This document shows positions 48,401 to 63,400 of a stretch of 64,000 bases of DNA, piece by piece (within the stretch, counting starts at the first letter, position 1; every line of letters starts with the position of its first letter). Location of the stretch: NCBI GenBank assembly GCA_947561715.1, contig OX387201.1, forward strand, positions 16,072,001 through 16,136,000, given 5' to 3'. Under the pieces are notes generated by a model. That model searched no databases. It was not told the origin of the DNA and saw only the letters and a program-made list of their open reading frames with translations. A program made the translations under genes and the position numbers. This stretch comes from Ascidia mentula. Taxonomy: Eukaryota; Chordata; Ascidiacea; Phlebobranchia; Ascidiidae.

Positions 48401-51400
48401 TATAATTTCTATTGTAATAGCCACTTTTCTGGAGCAGCACTTGTCGTATGAGATCAAGCAACGTTGTGGAACCACTAACTGCATGCTGTACCGCGTGTTA
48501 GATGTTTATCGGCCGTGCTCATCCGTTTAAGATTGTCACGCATACAACACTCTAATTGAACATCCCAAGTGGCGTGTGCGGTGAACATTTGCTTAATTAA
48601 CACGAGGCAAAAGTTAAGAGTTGCCGCTGTGGTTATGACCCCCGGTTTCTGTACATGCAATAGTTGATTTGCCGCAACTCTGCATAACAGCTGCGTACTG
48701 CGCTTGCCTGATGTACGGTCCGCGCAGAGAGAGTTTAAAAGTTTACGTCTTAAGTGCATTCGAGCAGATCTACAATCAAATAAATTGCTGCGTTATGACA
48801 AACACAGATAAAGTAGGCTCTTAATCACCATGCAGCACATCGTGTTTATTTGCATAATTTATGACAAACGCACTTCGTACATTAACACAGGGTGCTTAAC
48901 TTTGGAAAAATAAATCCTTACCGCGGGGTTTTCGTCCCCGAAAAGCCGCAGGAATGTGCCGACGACTGGTACGATCGTGACGGTCGCCTGATCCGTTGTA
49001 TCACCAATGTCATCAAGATGTGACGCGATTGCATTCTGAGGCTTCGTTTATTGCTTTTGTAGGTGCAAAGTGGGGTATAAAGCCTGTAATTTGCCTCTCA
49101 TTTTCTGGCCAGCCAAGAGATAAAAGGGGGACTGTGTCTCTTGCATTCGCCTACTACTGTCCACAAAACTTTCGCCAGTACGCAACGTGTTGTAATGTCA
49201 ACAAGCAATTTACACAAACATAAATAATCTAGCTAGATTGAGTTGAATTTTTGGGTGAAATTTAAATATCGTCAACCTTTGTTTATTATTTTGTGAAAAA
49301 ACAACAATTTTGAACGGAGCAATCTTTTTATTGTTGCCAAACTTTTCCGTATCTTATCACGCATGAATAATTAATAATGGGGTACAATTACTGTATTGAG
49401 TCTATCGTGAAAGATTTATTGATAAGATTGAGCGTATATATGTCAAACGATTTTGTCATACATCCACATATACTGGAGATTGTAACATTTCGGCAATGGG
49501 ATAGTGACGCTGATACGAAAACTCAATTATGCGCTTCGTTTAGAAACAAAACAGATTATAAAACCACACAATTAACTACGTGCCAAACTACGGCTAAAAC
49601 CATGCATTGATCCGCACTACAACTGCATAGTGATTAAGATCCAATATACAGCACTACAGCAGCACAGGATCGGCATGTCGAGCACTTCCCGCCAGTATAA
49701 GGTTAACACACTGACAACAGCGGCAACATCAATACGTTTAATACCGTTTGTTTTTCGTTAAACTTGGCTTGTTATGTGTGACTACAAACAACACAATAAG
49801 CAAGATAGCAGGGAGAGGTGGCTCACAAGGACCTCGTTGTGAAGGCGTTCAGTATTGGCACGACAACGCAAAGCGGCATGTTGTTGCCAGGTAGCTTGCA
49901 TATCAATTTTGCGGCATAATCTGCGAGCCAAGGTTGGACATTATGTCATATGCATATGTTTGTTTATTTAGGTAAAGATAAAAGAACAAAACGGTTCATT
50001 CTGGTTAAGTAAAGGCAAAATGAATGTTCTTTGTCGGTTATTACCTCGTACTTTGTACAGACGATAATACAGCGGTGTCGACCTTATTTATTACCAAGAT
50101 TGATCGCGGGCCCTGCAGCTTTGCCAATAATGATACAATCGAACCGGTGTATGGATCTGAACCGAACGAATTGCGTAATTCTATGTGAAGTTCGAAACAA
50201 CGATGCATTGCTTGCCATATGATCGACAGCCTGCCAGAGTTGATCTACCTTCGTGTTTATTATCATTTTAAGATAGTCACCATAAATTGGTTCTTTTTAA
50301 GAGTCTTGCTGCAAGGGCATAACATGAAGCGGGTTATACAACGGGACTGAATTTGTCCCGCGGGCGCCGGTAATGTTTTCCGATATGCCAACATTTTTAT
50401 TGAAAATAGTGTCTCAAAAGGCTTGAAAAAACGTAGGCTTAAAAATATTACGTTCTTAGTTACGAACTCATTTGCAAGATTGTTTTTTTTTCTCTGAAAT
50501 GCCCTGATGTTGAACTTCGGCCCCAAAGTGCCTTGCCACGCGAGTCGCGTAAGGTCGTTGCGGTTTGCTTGTCGGCAATTGCTTTGCAACAAGTAGATTT
50601 TTGCCTAATGGAGGTCAATTGCTTCATGGAAAAAACCAAGCGCAGCAAATTTTGCCGCTATTGACATCGAGTGTGGCACTCATACGCCAAAAAGCGACCG
50701 AATAAAAGCAAATGGCCTTTTAATTGCAGTCTGCATTTAGCCCCCATGCGTGGGAAATTACGTTATTTAAACGTTTGCTGCAGATTTTTGAGGATAAACG
50801 ACCCTTTTGACATACAAGTTAATACAAGCCAGGACGAACAGACATGCTCTTCAAAAACTACCATTTGTTCTGGTATAGTTTACAACAGTATTTATACAAA
50901 GCTGGCCGTATTGGTCACTTTGCACTTTCCTCAAATACACAAACGCCTAAAGTCCATTAGTTCTCAAATTATATGTAGCACAGTGGCAGTTCAAGCTGTG
51001 GCATATATATTTAGAAACAGTCACTTTGCACTTTCCTCAAATACACAAACGCCTAAAGTCCATTAGTTCTCAAATTATATGTAGCACAGTGGCAGTTCAA
51101 GCTGTGGCAGACCAAGGCTAAGTCAACACAAGCAAACAAATGACCACGTGACGAATTTTACTCTCATCAAACCAACGTTGCAACTCATACTCAAAACACT
51201 TCCAGTCACAAATTACTTTAGATTGCGCTAGAATAGTTTTTTCCCACTTTGGCCTAAGACTATACGGTGCGTCATTACATACCCCCCACTCTGTTTCGCC
51301 AAACCTACAAGGTCTAAGGCCACATGGTCCCAAAACTAATACATGCAGTGATCCAGTTTCAACTGTGAATATAGTATGGGGGCTACTTAAGGGGTAAGTG

Positions 51401-54400
51401 ACCCTGAAAGTGAAAACACTTGGATTTAATCCAATCCATGCTTCATGTTTTACTGCAGCAAGTCCACGCGGTTTGAGGTGCAGAGCGCTAAAAGTCGAAA
51501 AATATTTTTCTCACAATTATTCAGGTCATGCCCATTTGTAAGCAATGGCAAGTAATTAAATTTGTGACGGTGAAAAACAAACAAAATTCAATCGCATCAA
51601 TTTGACTTGAATCAATTGACGAAAAAAACAAAAACGGTTGCAAAACAATTGCGTTTCGTTTCAGTATGACTTTGACACAAAATTCAAAGCCCAATTTGTA
51701 AAACCATGGCCCATGGCCACCCATTCGCCCACTACCCCCCCATTTATGCGATTGGTCGCGACAGTAACTCACACGAAATTATTAATTTAAAAATTCCGAA
51801 AAGACAGACGCTATAAGAAATAACTTTGTATCCAGTTTGGATTGTTTTTATTCATTCATTCCAGTGTTCGTATGTATATTTAGAAACAGTCGAAACAGCA
51901 GACCACTTATTACTGACTCTATTGTATGTACATAAAATGTCGGTCAACAACAATAGCAACATTAACGTAAAGTTGTTATTCACACTTTATGTAACGTGAC
52001 TTTACGACCGCCAGATGCAAACGGACCCCTGTGTAGGTATTCGCCGCATAAAGAGTCAACGCCCAAACACATAGAATATGAATATGCGAAGGTCGTTTTT
52101 GTTTTCGTCGCACGGACGTTTTTAACTACGTTTTTACCTTCTGTTTCGTAAGTGCTTAGTTATACATCATCAGATAATTGCCATCGATCCCACATGTTGG
52201 GCCATACCTTATCCAGCTGTTTTGTTTACTACCAGTGAAAATAAACCCAAAATACCTTTCCCGACAGCCTGCTCCAAACACGTTATGTCATACGTGTTAT
52301 TATAACATTATGAGGAGAAAGTGCCCGTAGCGCTGTACAAAAAACAGTGGCACGTAAACAGTAGTTTCTGTTTTCAATCAAAAACCCGCACGTTCCTGCA
52401 ACGTTCGGCATTCCAAAAATACGCTTGTGGAAGAAACCCTCTTGGCACGTGCACTTAACGGGGGAATCTTAAAGCCTTCGCCGGAGAGCAAATACAATAA
52501 AAACGCCCATTTGGTTCTCTTCTCTCGCGCTGCTGTTCTGTAATCTTGTGTTGTGCTGATGGTGTGTTCTTGCAGATGGGGGTAATATTTTGTTCAAACC
52601 ATTCGGTTTCCCATTTGTTTGCACACAGAAGCTTACGTCAACCTGGCTCTCTTTCAGAAATATGACGCGCTTCTTGAAATATCGATCGGCAGTGAAAAGG
52701 TAGCCTTTCGCCTAAAACGATTGCCATCTTGTGTCTTGCGCTGTATCTGTTTTTTTGCTGCCGTCTTCAAACACTTTTTTACTGTAATAGAGTATATATT
52801 CTGCGGTGCATGGTATCCCTGTATTCATTTTCATGGTATCCCTGTATTCAATTAAAATCATTTTAAGAGACCTAAAACAGAATAACTTGAATAATAAATT
52901 GTTAAAATATTAACGTTGAGGCAATTTGGACCGTGCGAATCAATAACTGATGCACAAATGAATTAGATTGAAATCCATTATAGTTATGATTGCGAACGTA
53001 TTTTGGAAGAAATTATCAGTGCTGATTTGTCGAAATAGGTATTGTTGTATGTTGTTATCTTGCGTTGAGTTGAAAGCAGCGAATTTCATCAACCTCTGCA
53101 AAGGTTGTGGTTTGTGTGATATCCTGTGTCCAAGCGGTTTATCGGCCGTTACGCTTTCCTGACAATTTCTTTGTTCGTGCATTATTTATCATTGTGGGTC
53201 CATGTTTACCATGCCGCGAATACTGCTTTTGCAAAGGGGCCACAAAGGAGCGGGTGGAATTTGGCTTATTGGTAAAACCTCTATCGTGTTTTGCTTGCCT
53301 TACAGTAAGTCCACCCGCTGAGCCAAACTAATTAAAGGCAGTGCTTGTATTTGCGGTAACGTATATGTTTGCGAAAACGCAATGAACTGATTTAAAATAT
53401 GACAATTTCACTTATACGTGTATCACTGCAGTAACTCCAAAATCTTTACAATTTCAGCAAATTTGCGACGGACACGACGACTGCGGCGATTCATCGGATG
53501 AGCGCAATTGTCCCTTGTTTTCTTGTCTCGAATCGAACAAGGAATTGGCGATGGACAAGTTTTGCGACGGAACAGTCGACTGTCCCGATGGTGAAGACGA
53601 GACGATGAACTCGACCAACGCCAATGACAGGTGATAAGGCCAACTAACGAATACAAACATCATGCTGCGTTAAATCTATTCATACGTAAAGGATTTGACC
53701 CAATTAGTCGAGCTGGTAAAATCCTGAATGGGTGATTTGGGTCGGAAAGTTGAAATTATTGTGTTCGTGCCATAATGGCGAGAATTCCCTTACAAACCAC
53801 GTACAGGTTGTGGTACAAACATATTTAGTTCAACATATTAAGGGAATGCGGTGTATTGTTATATGTAGGATAAATAACCTCACTAGTTGGAACAAGTATT
53901 GTAATTATTTATGTATGCTGTTATTGTACAAACTTTTGGCAAAGAGCTATTAATTCGGTATCGCGCTTGCAAGTGTAAAATACATTCATGATATACTAAC
54001 GACAAACTGGTGTGTTAGCAAACAAATTGACGTGCTTTTTAAACCATCGCTCAGGTCGCGACTCTGCTAACCTTCGCACTGAAAAGAAAGAATATGAAAT
54101 CACGTCTGGCACACAAAAAAAAATGTCTGGAAGAAACAGGCGCACATACAGTGTACCGTCTTCTTAGTGTACCTCCGCTGTAAAAATGTGAAAAAGTACT
54201 GCCTTGTTCGCGATGCCTCGGGGGTTTTGGAACGTCAAGGCAAAGAGCATCTACATGTCACCCCACAATCTAATAACATAGGAGAAGATAACAACCATAA
54301 ACGAATTACAATCTAGCTATAAACCTGGATCCGTAACATTTGGTTTCACGCGCACGTAAATATCAACTGCATTGCTTTGTAACATGGTACGGTTGTATTT

Positions 54401-57400
54401 CCAGTGTTTCGTCATTTGGTTGCGTCAATTAAATAACTATTGAACTGATGACATTCTGCCGACGCGTAAATGTAAGCCTTCCTCGATAACCTTATTGACT
54501 TCATATTAAAGCGACTCGGGTTTCTGATGTGGTTTGCAACCTACTGTGACCCAGGATACCTTCTGACAAAGCAGTATTTAATTAAAGTGTCTTAGCCATA
54601 TGAATGCACGTCTTACTCGCACCTTTTATTGATGAACCGATAGCAGATGGCCGTCGCTACCAACATAACCACATATGCCAACATTTCCACGAAACGAGTG
54701 TCTTATGCCAAGTCACTAATGGGTCGTGAATAAACGTGCAACGCTGCGTCTTTGGGTCTAATGAAGTTTTTAATGCAATCCTTGTTGCCGGCATATGTAC
54801 TGACACACCTCTGCATCCTCGGTCATTTATTAAAAAAGTCACAAAATGCATTTCACAATACCCTATAACCTGCTTATTCTATTTTTGCTTTATCGTACTG
54901 AAACTGGAACCCAGGTTGTCGTGAGTACGAATTCCCACCAGGTTTTCTGCTTGGCATGGGTCGGGCAAATTTACTGATTTAATTAACGACTGGTTGTCAC
55001 CCAGCGATGTTCGATATTTTGGCTACTTGTTAAGTAACCAATGCATTATTAAAGGAATTGGATAAGGAGGTATCCGGTAGCTGCTAAATTATAAAACGCG
55101 CATATACAATTCGTTTGCGGGCGAACTAATTCAGTCGAATGTTTTAAGCGGCAAAAGTGTCTGACGTTTTTCAGATACAATTGAAACGATATACAATTGA
55201 AACGATATACGATTGAAACGATATTCAATTGAAACGATATACAAATAAAACGATATACAATTGAAACGATATACAATTGAAACGATATTCAATTGAAACG
55301 ATATACAAATAAAACGATATACAATTGAAACGATATAGATATACAATTGAAACGATATACAATTGAAACGATATACAATTGAAACGATATACAATTGAAA
55401 CGATATACAATGGAAACGATATACAATCGAAACGATATACAATTGAAACGATATACAATTGTAACGATATTCAATTGAAACGATATACAAATAAAACGAT
55501 ATACAATTGAAACGATATACAATTGAAACGATATTCAATTGAAACGATATACAAATAAAACGATATACAATTGAAACGATATACAATTGAAACGATATAC
55601 AATTGAAACGATATAGATATACAATTGAAACGATATACAATTGAAACGATATACAATTGAAACGATATACAATGGAAACGATATACAATTGAAACGATAT
55701 ACAATTGTAACGATATACATTTAAAACGATATACAATGGAAATGATCTACAATTGAAACGATATACAATTGAAACGATAATTTCCATTAAAAGGCACTCT
55801 GAGTCATTATTCCACTTCGTTAGGCCATGTTTCAAATCAGAACATTTTGGTAGCTTAAATCCAACATGTTGCCCACACCAAGAATTTGGCTTTGTCATTG
55901 CTATGCATTTCTTTATATTTAACCACTTTAAAATAGAAGAATAATATATATCGGTATATTTAAGTAAAAGTCCTAATTTTATCGCATCGCAATCCGAAAT
56001 GAATTAACGGTATATATTTAAGTACAGGTCTCTTTACCTCACATTATTGCATTAAGTCCGTTGTAATTCGCACCTAAATCAAACTTACATTGGCTGAATT
56101 TGCAGCTTCGTGTGCTCCAACGCCTGGAGATCTGTATGGGGAAGCAGGGACGTTGAAACGTGGAAAGAGTGGCGCGTGCCTTCCAATCCTGACGTGAGGT
56201 CGAAATATCATCAGGAAGATTTCGAACGACGGTGTGCGCTCCCCAAGGCCTATCTCTGTGACGGCATAAACCACTGCGGTGACCATTCCGACGAGTGTGA
56301 CGAACGGTGCGGCGACACTAACAAGTTTATCTGCAATAACTCAAGGTAAGACGGGTAGAAAGTGTTTACGAAAAGCGCCCAATAAGCAAACAATACCAAA
56401 ACACTATAGGAGGAGCTGTATAGCATTGATTTATTGAAAAAGTATCATGGGCAATTTCAACCATTCGACTTTTCATTTATCACGTGGCCATCAACTGGAA
56501 ATAGTTGCTTGTTGCTGATATCAGGATAGAAATACATTTCTTGTGCGGATTTCCATTTATAACCCCGCTTTTTATTGTTATGCAACAAACGTGTTGACCT
56601 CATAAAAAGATTAGGTGCCTATTTACCCTGTGTCTCGAATCTACAAACGAATTTAATTTTCTTAATTGGAGGGAAAAACGTGCCCTGTATACGATATCTC
56701 ATCACTCATTAGGTCAATGCAGTTTCTCAAGCAATTTTTCACCTTACAGATTTAATTACAGACAAATTGTTACATAAATCGAAAAAGTGTGAATTATTTT
56801 ATAATGACCCACAACCTTTCCGTTTTAGTTTTAATTTTTTTTACCAACACAATACTTTTGACATTTACCTTCAAATCTGCGATTCACCTTTCGCTTTAAC
56901 TTGTACATGATATGTGTGGTGTGGTAAAATGACGTAATCGACCTTATGATGGAATGTGAGTTGTCACAAAACCATGAGGAATCAATCGCCCGAGTTTGAG
57001 AGGCAATGTATTCCCGTTTGGGCCCTTGCCACACCACACGCCAATCCTGAGAAAGATTTTATCTTAACCTGTTTTAAGTCTCGACCGTTTGGCAGAAGAT
57101 CAATTTCATTCTCTTCACAGTAGTTTCTTAGGTTGAAAAGTGTGAAACACAGGCCTTGTACTATGACACGAGCAAGGCCGATTTGAGCGCCAACCCCAGG
57201 TCACTTAGCAGTTTACTGTCCGGCTTAACACGTAAGTGCGCACGTTACAAGCAAAGTCGATTTAAAAACAGACAGGAGGAATTGTACTTTTCCTTCTCCC
57301 ATTCCATTAACTATTTATTGACTCGAAAGCGTGAACATTTGTCTTCCAACTAATGCAAGGCCCCAAGTCTCTGGTATTGATTTTGCGTAACACCACGCTT

Positions 57401-60400
57401 TCATTAGGAACTTATTGAGGTAATTAAGCGACTTCTGGACAAAACGTTTAATCCAGTCGGATCGACGTATTGGCAAAAAAACAACCTATTAAAAATCCAC
57501 ACTTAACTACCAAATTAAGTAACGTTGTTCCGGTCTGTTTTTCTGGACAACCAAGTGATCATTTGCGGACATCATATACGTAACCATAGCAACAAATATT
57601 ACTTCGCGGGCCGGATTGTGTAAAACTGCTTTCTCTAGGAACGTGTAGAATGAAATCATTCAAGGTTATTTTTCTATTTGTCCGAGTAAAATCGAGCAAG
57701 GGTCGTTAACGACGGTTTTCCTTTTGAGAAGTACGGGAAAAGAGGGAAAGCACACTAAAAGTGAAAAACAATATTGAACTCTATGATTGTGTTGGTCTCC
57801 TCTGAACTATCAATACCAAGAACATACAGATTTACGCCTTCTTTGCTGCCACCACTCAATCCTGATGCTGTCTATAAAACGGAGTTAAACGACAATGAGC
57901 CGGACGGTAGGAACGTTACAAAATATTTACGCGCGTATTTTTCGGCTTTTAGTATCTCATCAGTCACGTTTGGGGAGGGCATGGGCACCTTTTCTAAGGA
58001 GAAACTTTCAGATTTTTGGTGCTGTTTTGTGGGTGGTCAGTGCTTACGCAACGAAGCGGAAATTTCCATTCGAACCGACGACAACACCGTGGTCCCAATT
58101 TTATTCCTACGCCTCTTCCATCTGCCTATATTAAGAACATCACGGTAACCTGAAAACCCATTTATGTTTGGATATGGAAATTCCAGAGAAAGGTCAAAAT
58201 TGGCGAATCGATGGCTCAGCAGCAAATAAACAAATTCCATTTTCCGTTGTCTGGTCAAATAGTTTCATTTTTGTCAACAGGGAATCAATACGCAGGGTGT
58301 TTCCAGTGACTATTGTTCCACTGCCCCTATATTTATATTTATCATTGATTCCCCAACCCCACAACTATGAACAACACATATTAGGAGCCACAGATGCCTC
58401 GGTGGATGAATAAGGAAACAACACAATTTTTATGAGTTGCAAAGTAGCAAATTTTCCCTTTGAAATTTTATCCCGAAACATAGAACTTGAAATATAAGTG
58501 TCTTAATCTGCATGAGGTAAAGACATAGGATCTATCGTTTACACTCCAGGGGATATAACAGCATATGGTAAACAAAAACGTTCACTTGCTATTTAAGTTT
58601 GTTTTATTTACTGAAAAACTACAACGCACTTACGCCCCATACTGACTTAAACAACACATAAAAAGGGGCAAAGGTTCCAATCTCAGTCCATTAAAAAGTT
58701 GGTTTTGTAAACTACCGAATTTAGCTTAATCCACAAGTACTTACATGGTGGATTTTTAACGCTAAGCACTTGTTTAATCGATACATGGGAGATTCAGTGC
58801 CAGTTGTGGCCAGCAACAAAGTGGTTCTCTCTCAACTACAGTCGATAACCGGATTTTAACATCTTTTATGGCGAAAATCGACGTTAAGTGCTGCCTTAAT
58901 CGACATTCAGGGATTTTACGGCGTATTTTTAATTCAAAAATTTTTTCTCTAACCCTGAGACCTATTTGTGGGTGTTCGCAGGTGCGGGCTGATAATTAAT
59001 CAACTTCATCACTGCGAAATTCCGATTTTGTCCCACTTTACCAGTCATTTCGTAAAAAAGTTTGTTTGCAATAAGCACCCTAATCCTTTCGAAAGGCTGG
59101 TGGTTGATACCTCCTTACATTAGTACCACATATTGGCTTTCCTAAAAAAATACAACTATCATCTTAATCTATACCAGCCTGTATATCGTACTCAAGCTAT
59201 ATCATGAAGCTTTTGGGCGCTGGACACATTGATGTATTGCGATACTTTGCTCTGGCCATACTGTGTAATTATGAAACCATATGTGATGAAATGAGGGGCG
59301 TCTTGGTATGCTATGTCTGCTGAGATTCGGTTAATGTATGATTTAATATCAAAGCCACATCCCCAACTAGATACAAAACGATAAAAGCCAATTAACAAAC
59401 AAGAAATAAGTTGAAGTGGATGATCAAACCCTTACCAATAGTCAATCACGTAACAGTCAGGTTAATGCGCGTCACCGACGAACACTAGAAGCGACACAGA
59501 TTTCGTTGAATAATTTATTGCCGACATGCGTAAGCGTATAAGGGACGTAAAATCATAGCGAACTCAAACTTGCCTATGGTTTTTGAGTAATAATTACATC
59601 AACGCGTCCTTACTGCAGCAAAAATCCAAAACTCCGTATGGCAAACCTTGAAATTGTGGTTGCAAGGCATTATGTAAAAAGTCCTATTCGTTTATTATTA
59701 TTTTATGTCACGCTATATATTACACTCATTGCATCTACCTTACGGCGAAATTCATTATGTTTAGCAGACGTATCTGCTTGAACCTAGTAGTTTGTAAGTC
59801 ATGTCTCCAATCGCAGCATGGTAGCATAAACACCAGCTAAATGCAATAGAAGAAAAAAAACAAAGGGAAACACAAGCATGCGAACAATGAGTAATGGAAT
59901 AGGAAACTCGCAAGATATTTAAGTGCCTTTGCTTGTAATCAAGTGATGCATGCCACAGTAGTTCATCATCAGTCATGTTATTTAATTCTTCTCACCGGTA
60001 GTATGTTGCTCCGAAATTCGATTTGAACTCGGTATTGGGAATAGGTTGCGATTTGTTGTAATCTTCTTCATCCAATGTTGTCGACAACTACAACGGCACA
60101 GGTCTGACGTAGCAGTACCTGTCAAAACTATTTGCTTACAGATTATGTTTAATATCTTTGGTATCCACCGAGCCAATGAACCGTGTATAAGAGCTACGAA
60201 TGACGCACAGGAGAGTTCAAAGTGTGTTGTCCTTTCAGTTCACCGTGCATTAAGAAAAACCCTTATATACCCTTGGCCATGTAAAGGTGTGCATGAAGTT
60301 CATCGATGTATGTTTTAGGGTTCAAATATTTCAGGCAACGCCATTTTACCAAAGAATTAAAAAAAATGAAAATTTTAGGAGAACCGACAAATGCGATAAA

Positions 60401-63400
60401 TTCATGCACATATTTTACTATATCAATGCATTGCGAATCGAGTGACAACCCCCAAAATCAACTGCATATTTGCGGCTAATGCGGACGTTCGCATTTTGTC
60501 GCCAAGGGCACGAAATTTGAAATTCCATTCACTAAATTGAAGCTTTCAAAAATGCTTGGTTAATAATGCCCACATTTGCAAGTTTAGAGAAAATCGTTTT
60601 GGAAAATAATCCAAAGCAAGATTTGTTCCTACTTCTGCAGGCCTTTTTACAAATATTTCTAAAATGCTTGGTTAATAATACCCACATTTAATGCTTCCCA
60701 TGGTTGTTAAGATCTGTGTAATTGCAAGCATCGTTGATAGGCGTTCTTTCTTCTAAACGATTCCAAACATAACAATGTGCCAGTTTAGAGCAAAACCGTT
60801 TTTGGAAATAATTCAATCCACAAAAAAAATTATTCTTTTTGTATATCTGCGGGCAAGTTCACAAATATTTTAGGGAAAAATGATAGGCGTCCGCCTTGAA
60901 GGCCGAGACAGATTACATAAAAAAAATAAACTATGGAAGAATTTAACCGCGTTCCATAAGCGCGGTTAAAGGCTCCATCAATAATTTAAAGTTGCCTTTG
61001 ATGAATCAAGGCAACTTAAACGTTCACAAAGTTCAAACTTAACAAAACATAAAGCACGATTTTGTAACAATCTTGTGAAACTAATGCAGATTCCGCCTAC
61101 AAAGGAACACGGAATTTTACAATTCCTAAATAATTATAAATCTGGCATGCATATTGACTACTATTGCGCAACGCAAGCAGAATATGCTTTTTATATTATA
61201 ATAAACAAAAAAATGGTCGATTTAGTTACCAATATACACGAGCTTTAATCATGCGTATGACGTCAGCCTTCTTCTGTAATAAGCTCAAATCGGGAAAGGA
61301 AAATCTGTAACAATCATCTTACAGGTCGAATTTGTTATAATTAGACAAATTTTACCAAATTGTATGACGTCACTGTGTTGGCAGATGTATCTCAGCCATT
61401 AATCGATGTGATTGGAGGGACGACTGTGGCGACGGAAGTGACGAAACAGCGCCAGGGTGTGACAAGTTTTACCCGTGTACGAATGGTAAGTTTTTCTTCT
61501 TATATATTTACATATATGTATATGGGGTGCTGTAGTAGCAAAAGTGTATTGTTTGAGCAAAAAGTTTACATTTGAGCAAGCTTGACACAATGCAATTTAT
61601 TTCTGTAATATTTGCTTTTCAACTACACAATTAACATGGTTGTCATCAACATGACTATACGGCAATGAAATGCCTCTTTTCAGGCTGCTTGTTTTTCAAC
61701 GCGAGGCACAACGCGAACATCGCCAGTTTGCAAACATGATTGAATTAAAATAAATTGCAAGCGACGATTTATTGTCACTTTGTCGCCTTCTGAATAAATT
61801 TCTTGCTACGTTGTAACTGAGATATTGATCCCAGGAAATAATTTGGTCCCGACGCTCGAAGCCGACCAATGTTAGCCAGCTCCGAAATTTTGAATAGATT
61901 TTGATACAAATTAGCGAACACAAAAAAGGGCATATACTCCCGTATGGTCAATTAAGAAAAGTGTACCATCCTAATTACAAGTGCCACGAGGGCTGTGGTC
62001 AATGCTAATGGTGACCCCGTACGTTAATTGTACCGTGAATTAACCAATCATGGACTCGAAATATTTTATTTAAAATATAACTTGGAATTTAGGCCAAATA
62101 AATGGATATTTCTGTGTATTGTTGTATATTGAACTACCTCAAGAGTAATAATTGGATGCGATACTATTTCCAACCCAAGTTGAAATTACATTAAAATTAG
62201 TACCTAGACAAACTTTATTTGGTTGAAAATCGTCAAACAAAAACATGTCACAAAACTATTCCACAAAAAGTGATATTTTTTGGTGAAAAAAGAAAGAAAG
62301 AAACTAGGAAAATGTTGCTGCTTATGTGTCCACCTGAACATATACACAAGCTCGCAGGCTTTGCATAGTTGATATTCGGCGCACGGACAACCTTTGTGCA
62401 GAAAAATCGCTTTTGATAGTTAACTGCCAACATCAGGCAAATATAATATAAAATATGAAGGGCTTACTGCGTTCAGTCACGATGTCATCATTAATATTTC
62501 CATTTTGCATCTGAAAGGGATGAGGATCGCCTTTAGCAAATTCTGCGACGGGGTTGAAGATTGTCCGGACGGCAGCGACGAAAGGAAATTCACCAATGAC
62601 TCGTCGAGCGTCATTTGTTCGAACAGATATAACTTTTTCGATCACCGCTGTGTCCTGCCAAACGTGTAAGAAAAAAGGAACCTGCGAAAATTAACCGAAA
62701 TTACTTACAAAGTGTGGTTGACGATCAACGTCGGTGCGATCTTTTATTTTGAAACATCGCAGAAATTTTGGTTTCACCTAACTGACATCGTCAGTTTCTG
62801 TACGTTTTTTAAATAAAAATCGCACAGATGCCGATCGTTAATTACTCTATGTGGGTAATTTCGGATACCTGACAAGAGAGGACAGATCCGTCGATACCAC
62901 CAACCAAAAAAGGCTGATTTCTGTTTTCCAAATGAGTTTCTCTTAACCCGTGAAATGGAAATACACTGCAAAAAGTCACACCACATGCCAATACCGATAA
63001 TGCATTTGTCATAGAAATCAATGGAGCGTGTACAAAGGCTTTAAATTAATTTGAAAAAATCCATTTTGCGCAAAACCGAAAGACAGTATTTTTATTTGTT
63101 ATTAACAAGCCATTTTTTTGAAAAAGTGAAGGAAATATAATGCATTCGAAATTAAAATAATTCTTTTTCAATACAGGTTTGCTTATAAATGTAATCAACA
63201 CCCACATTTATGTTTTTGTTAGCCTGTGCATTTGAAAGGCTAAAATATTTAATAAAAGCACCACAGGCCGTTTTGTGGGTTAAAAATATTTAGAATACGG
63301 GTCGTTTATTTGTGCAATCGGCCCTTTTTAAAGTTTTTAAAGTAGGTGTTAAGTAGTTTTTACCCGCGTGGACCCATCTATAAAGTGTTATAGGCCTGCA

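Noticed and set aside
55131..55898. 255-codon minus-strand frame with 16-residue protein repeats
   Set aside because: It is produced by the 16 bp minisatellite, which is open in all phases; no flanking gene structure.
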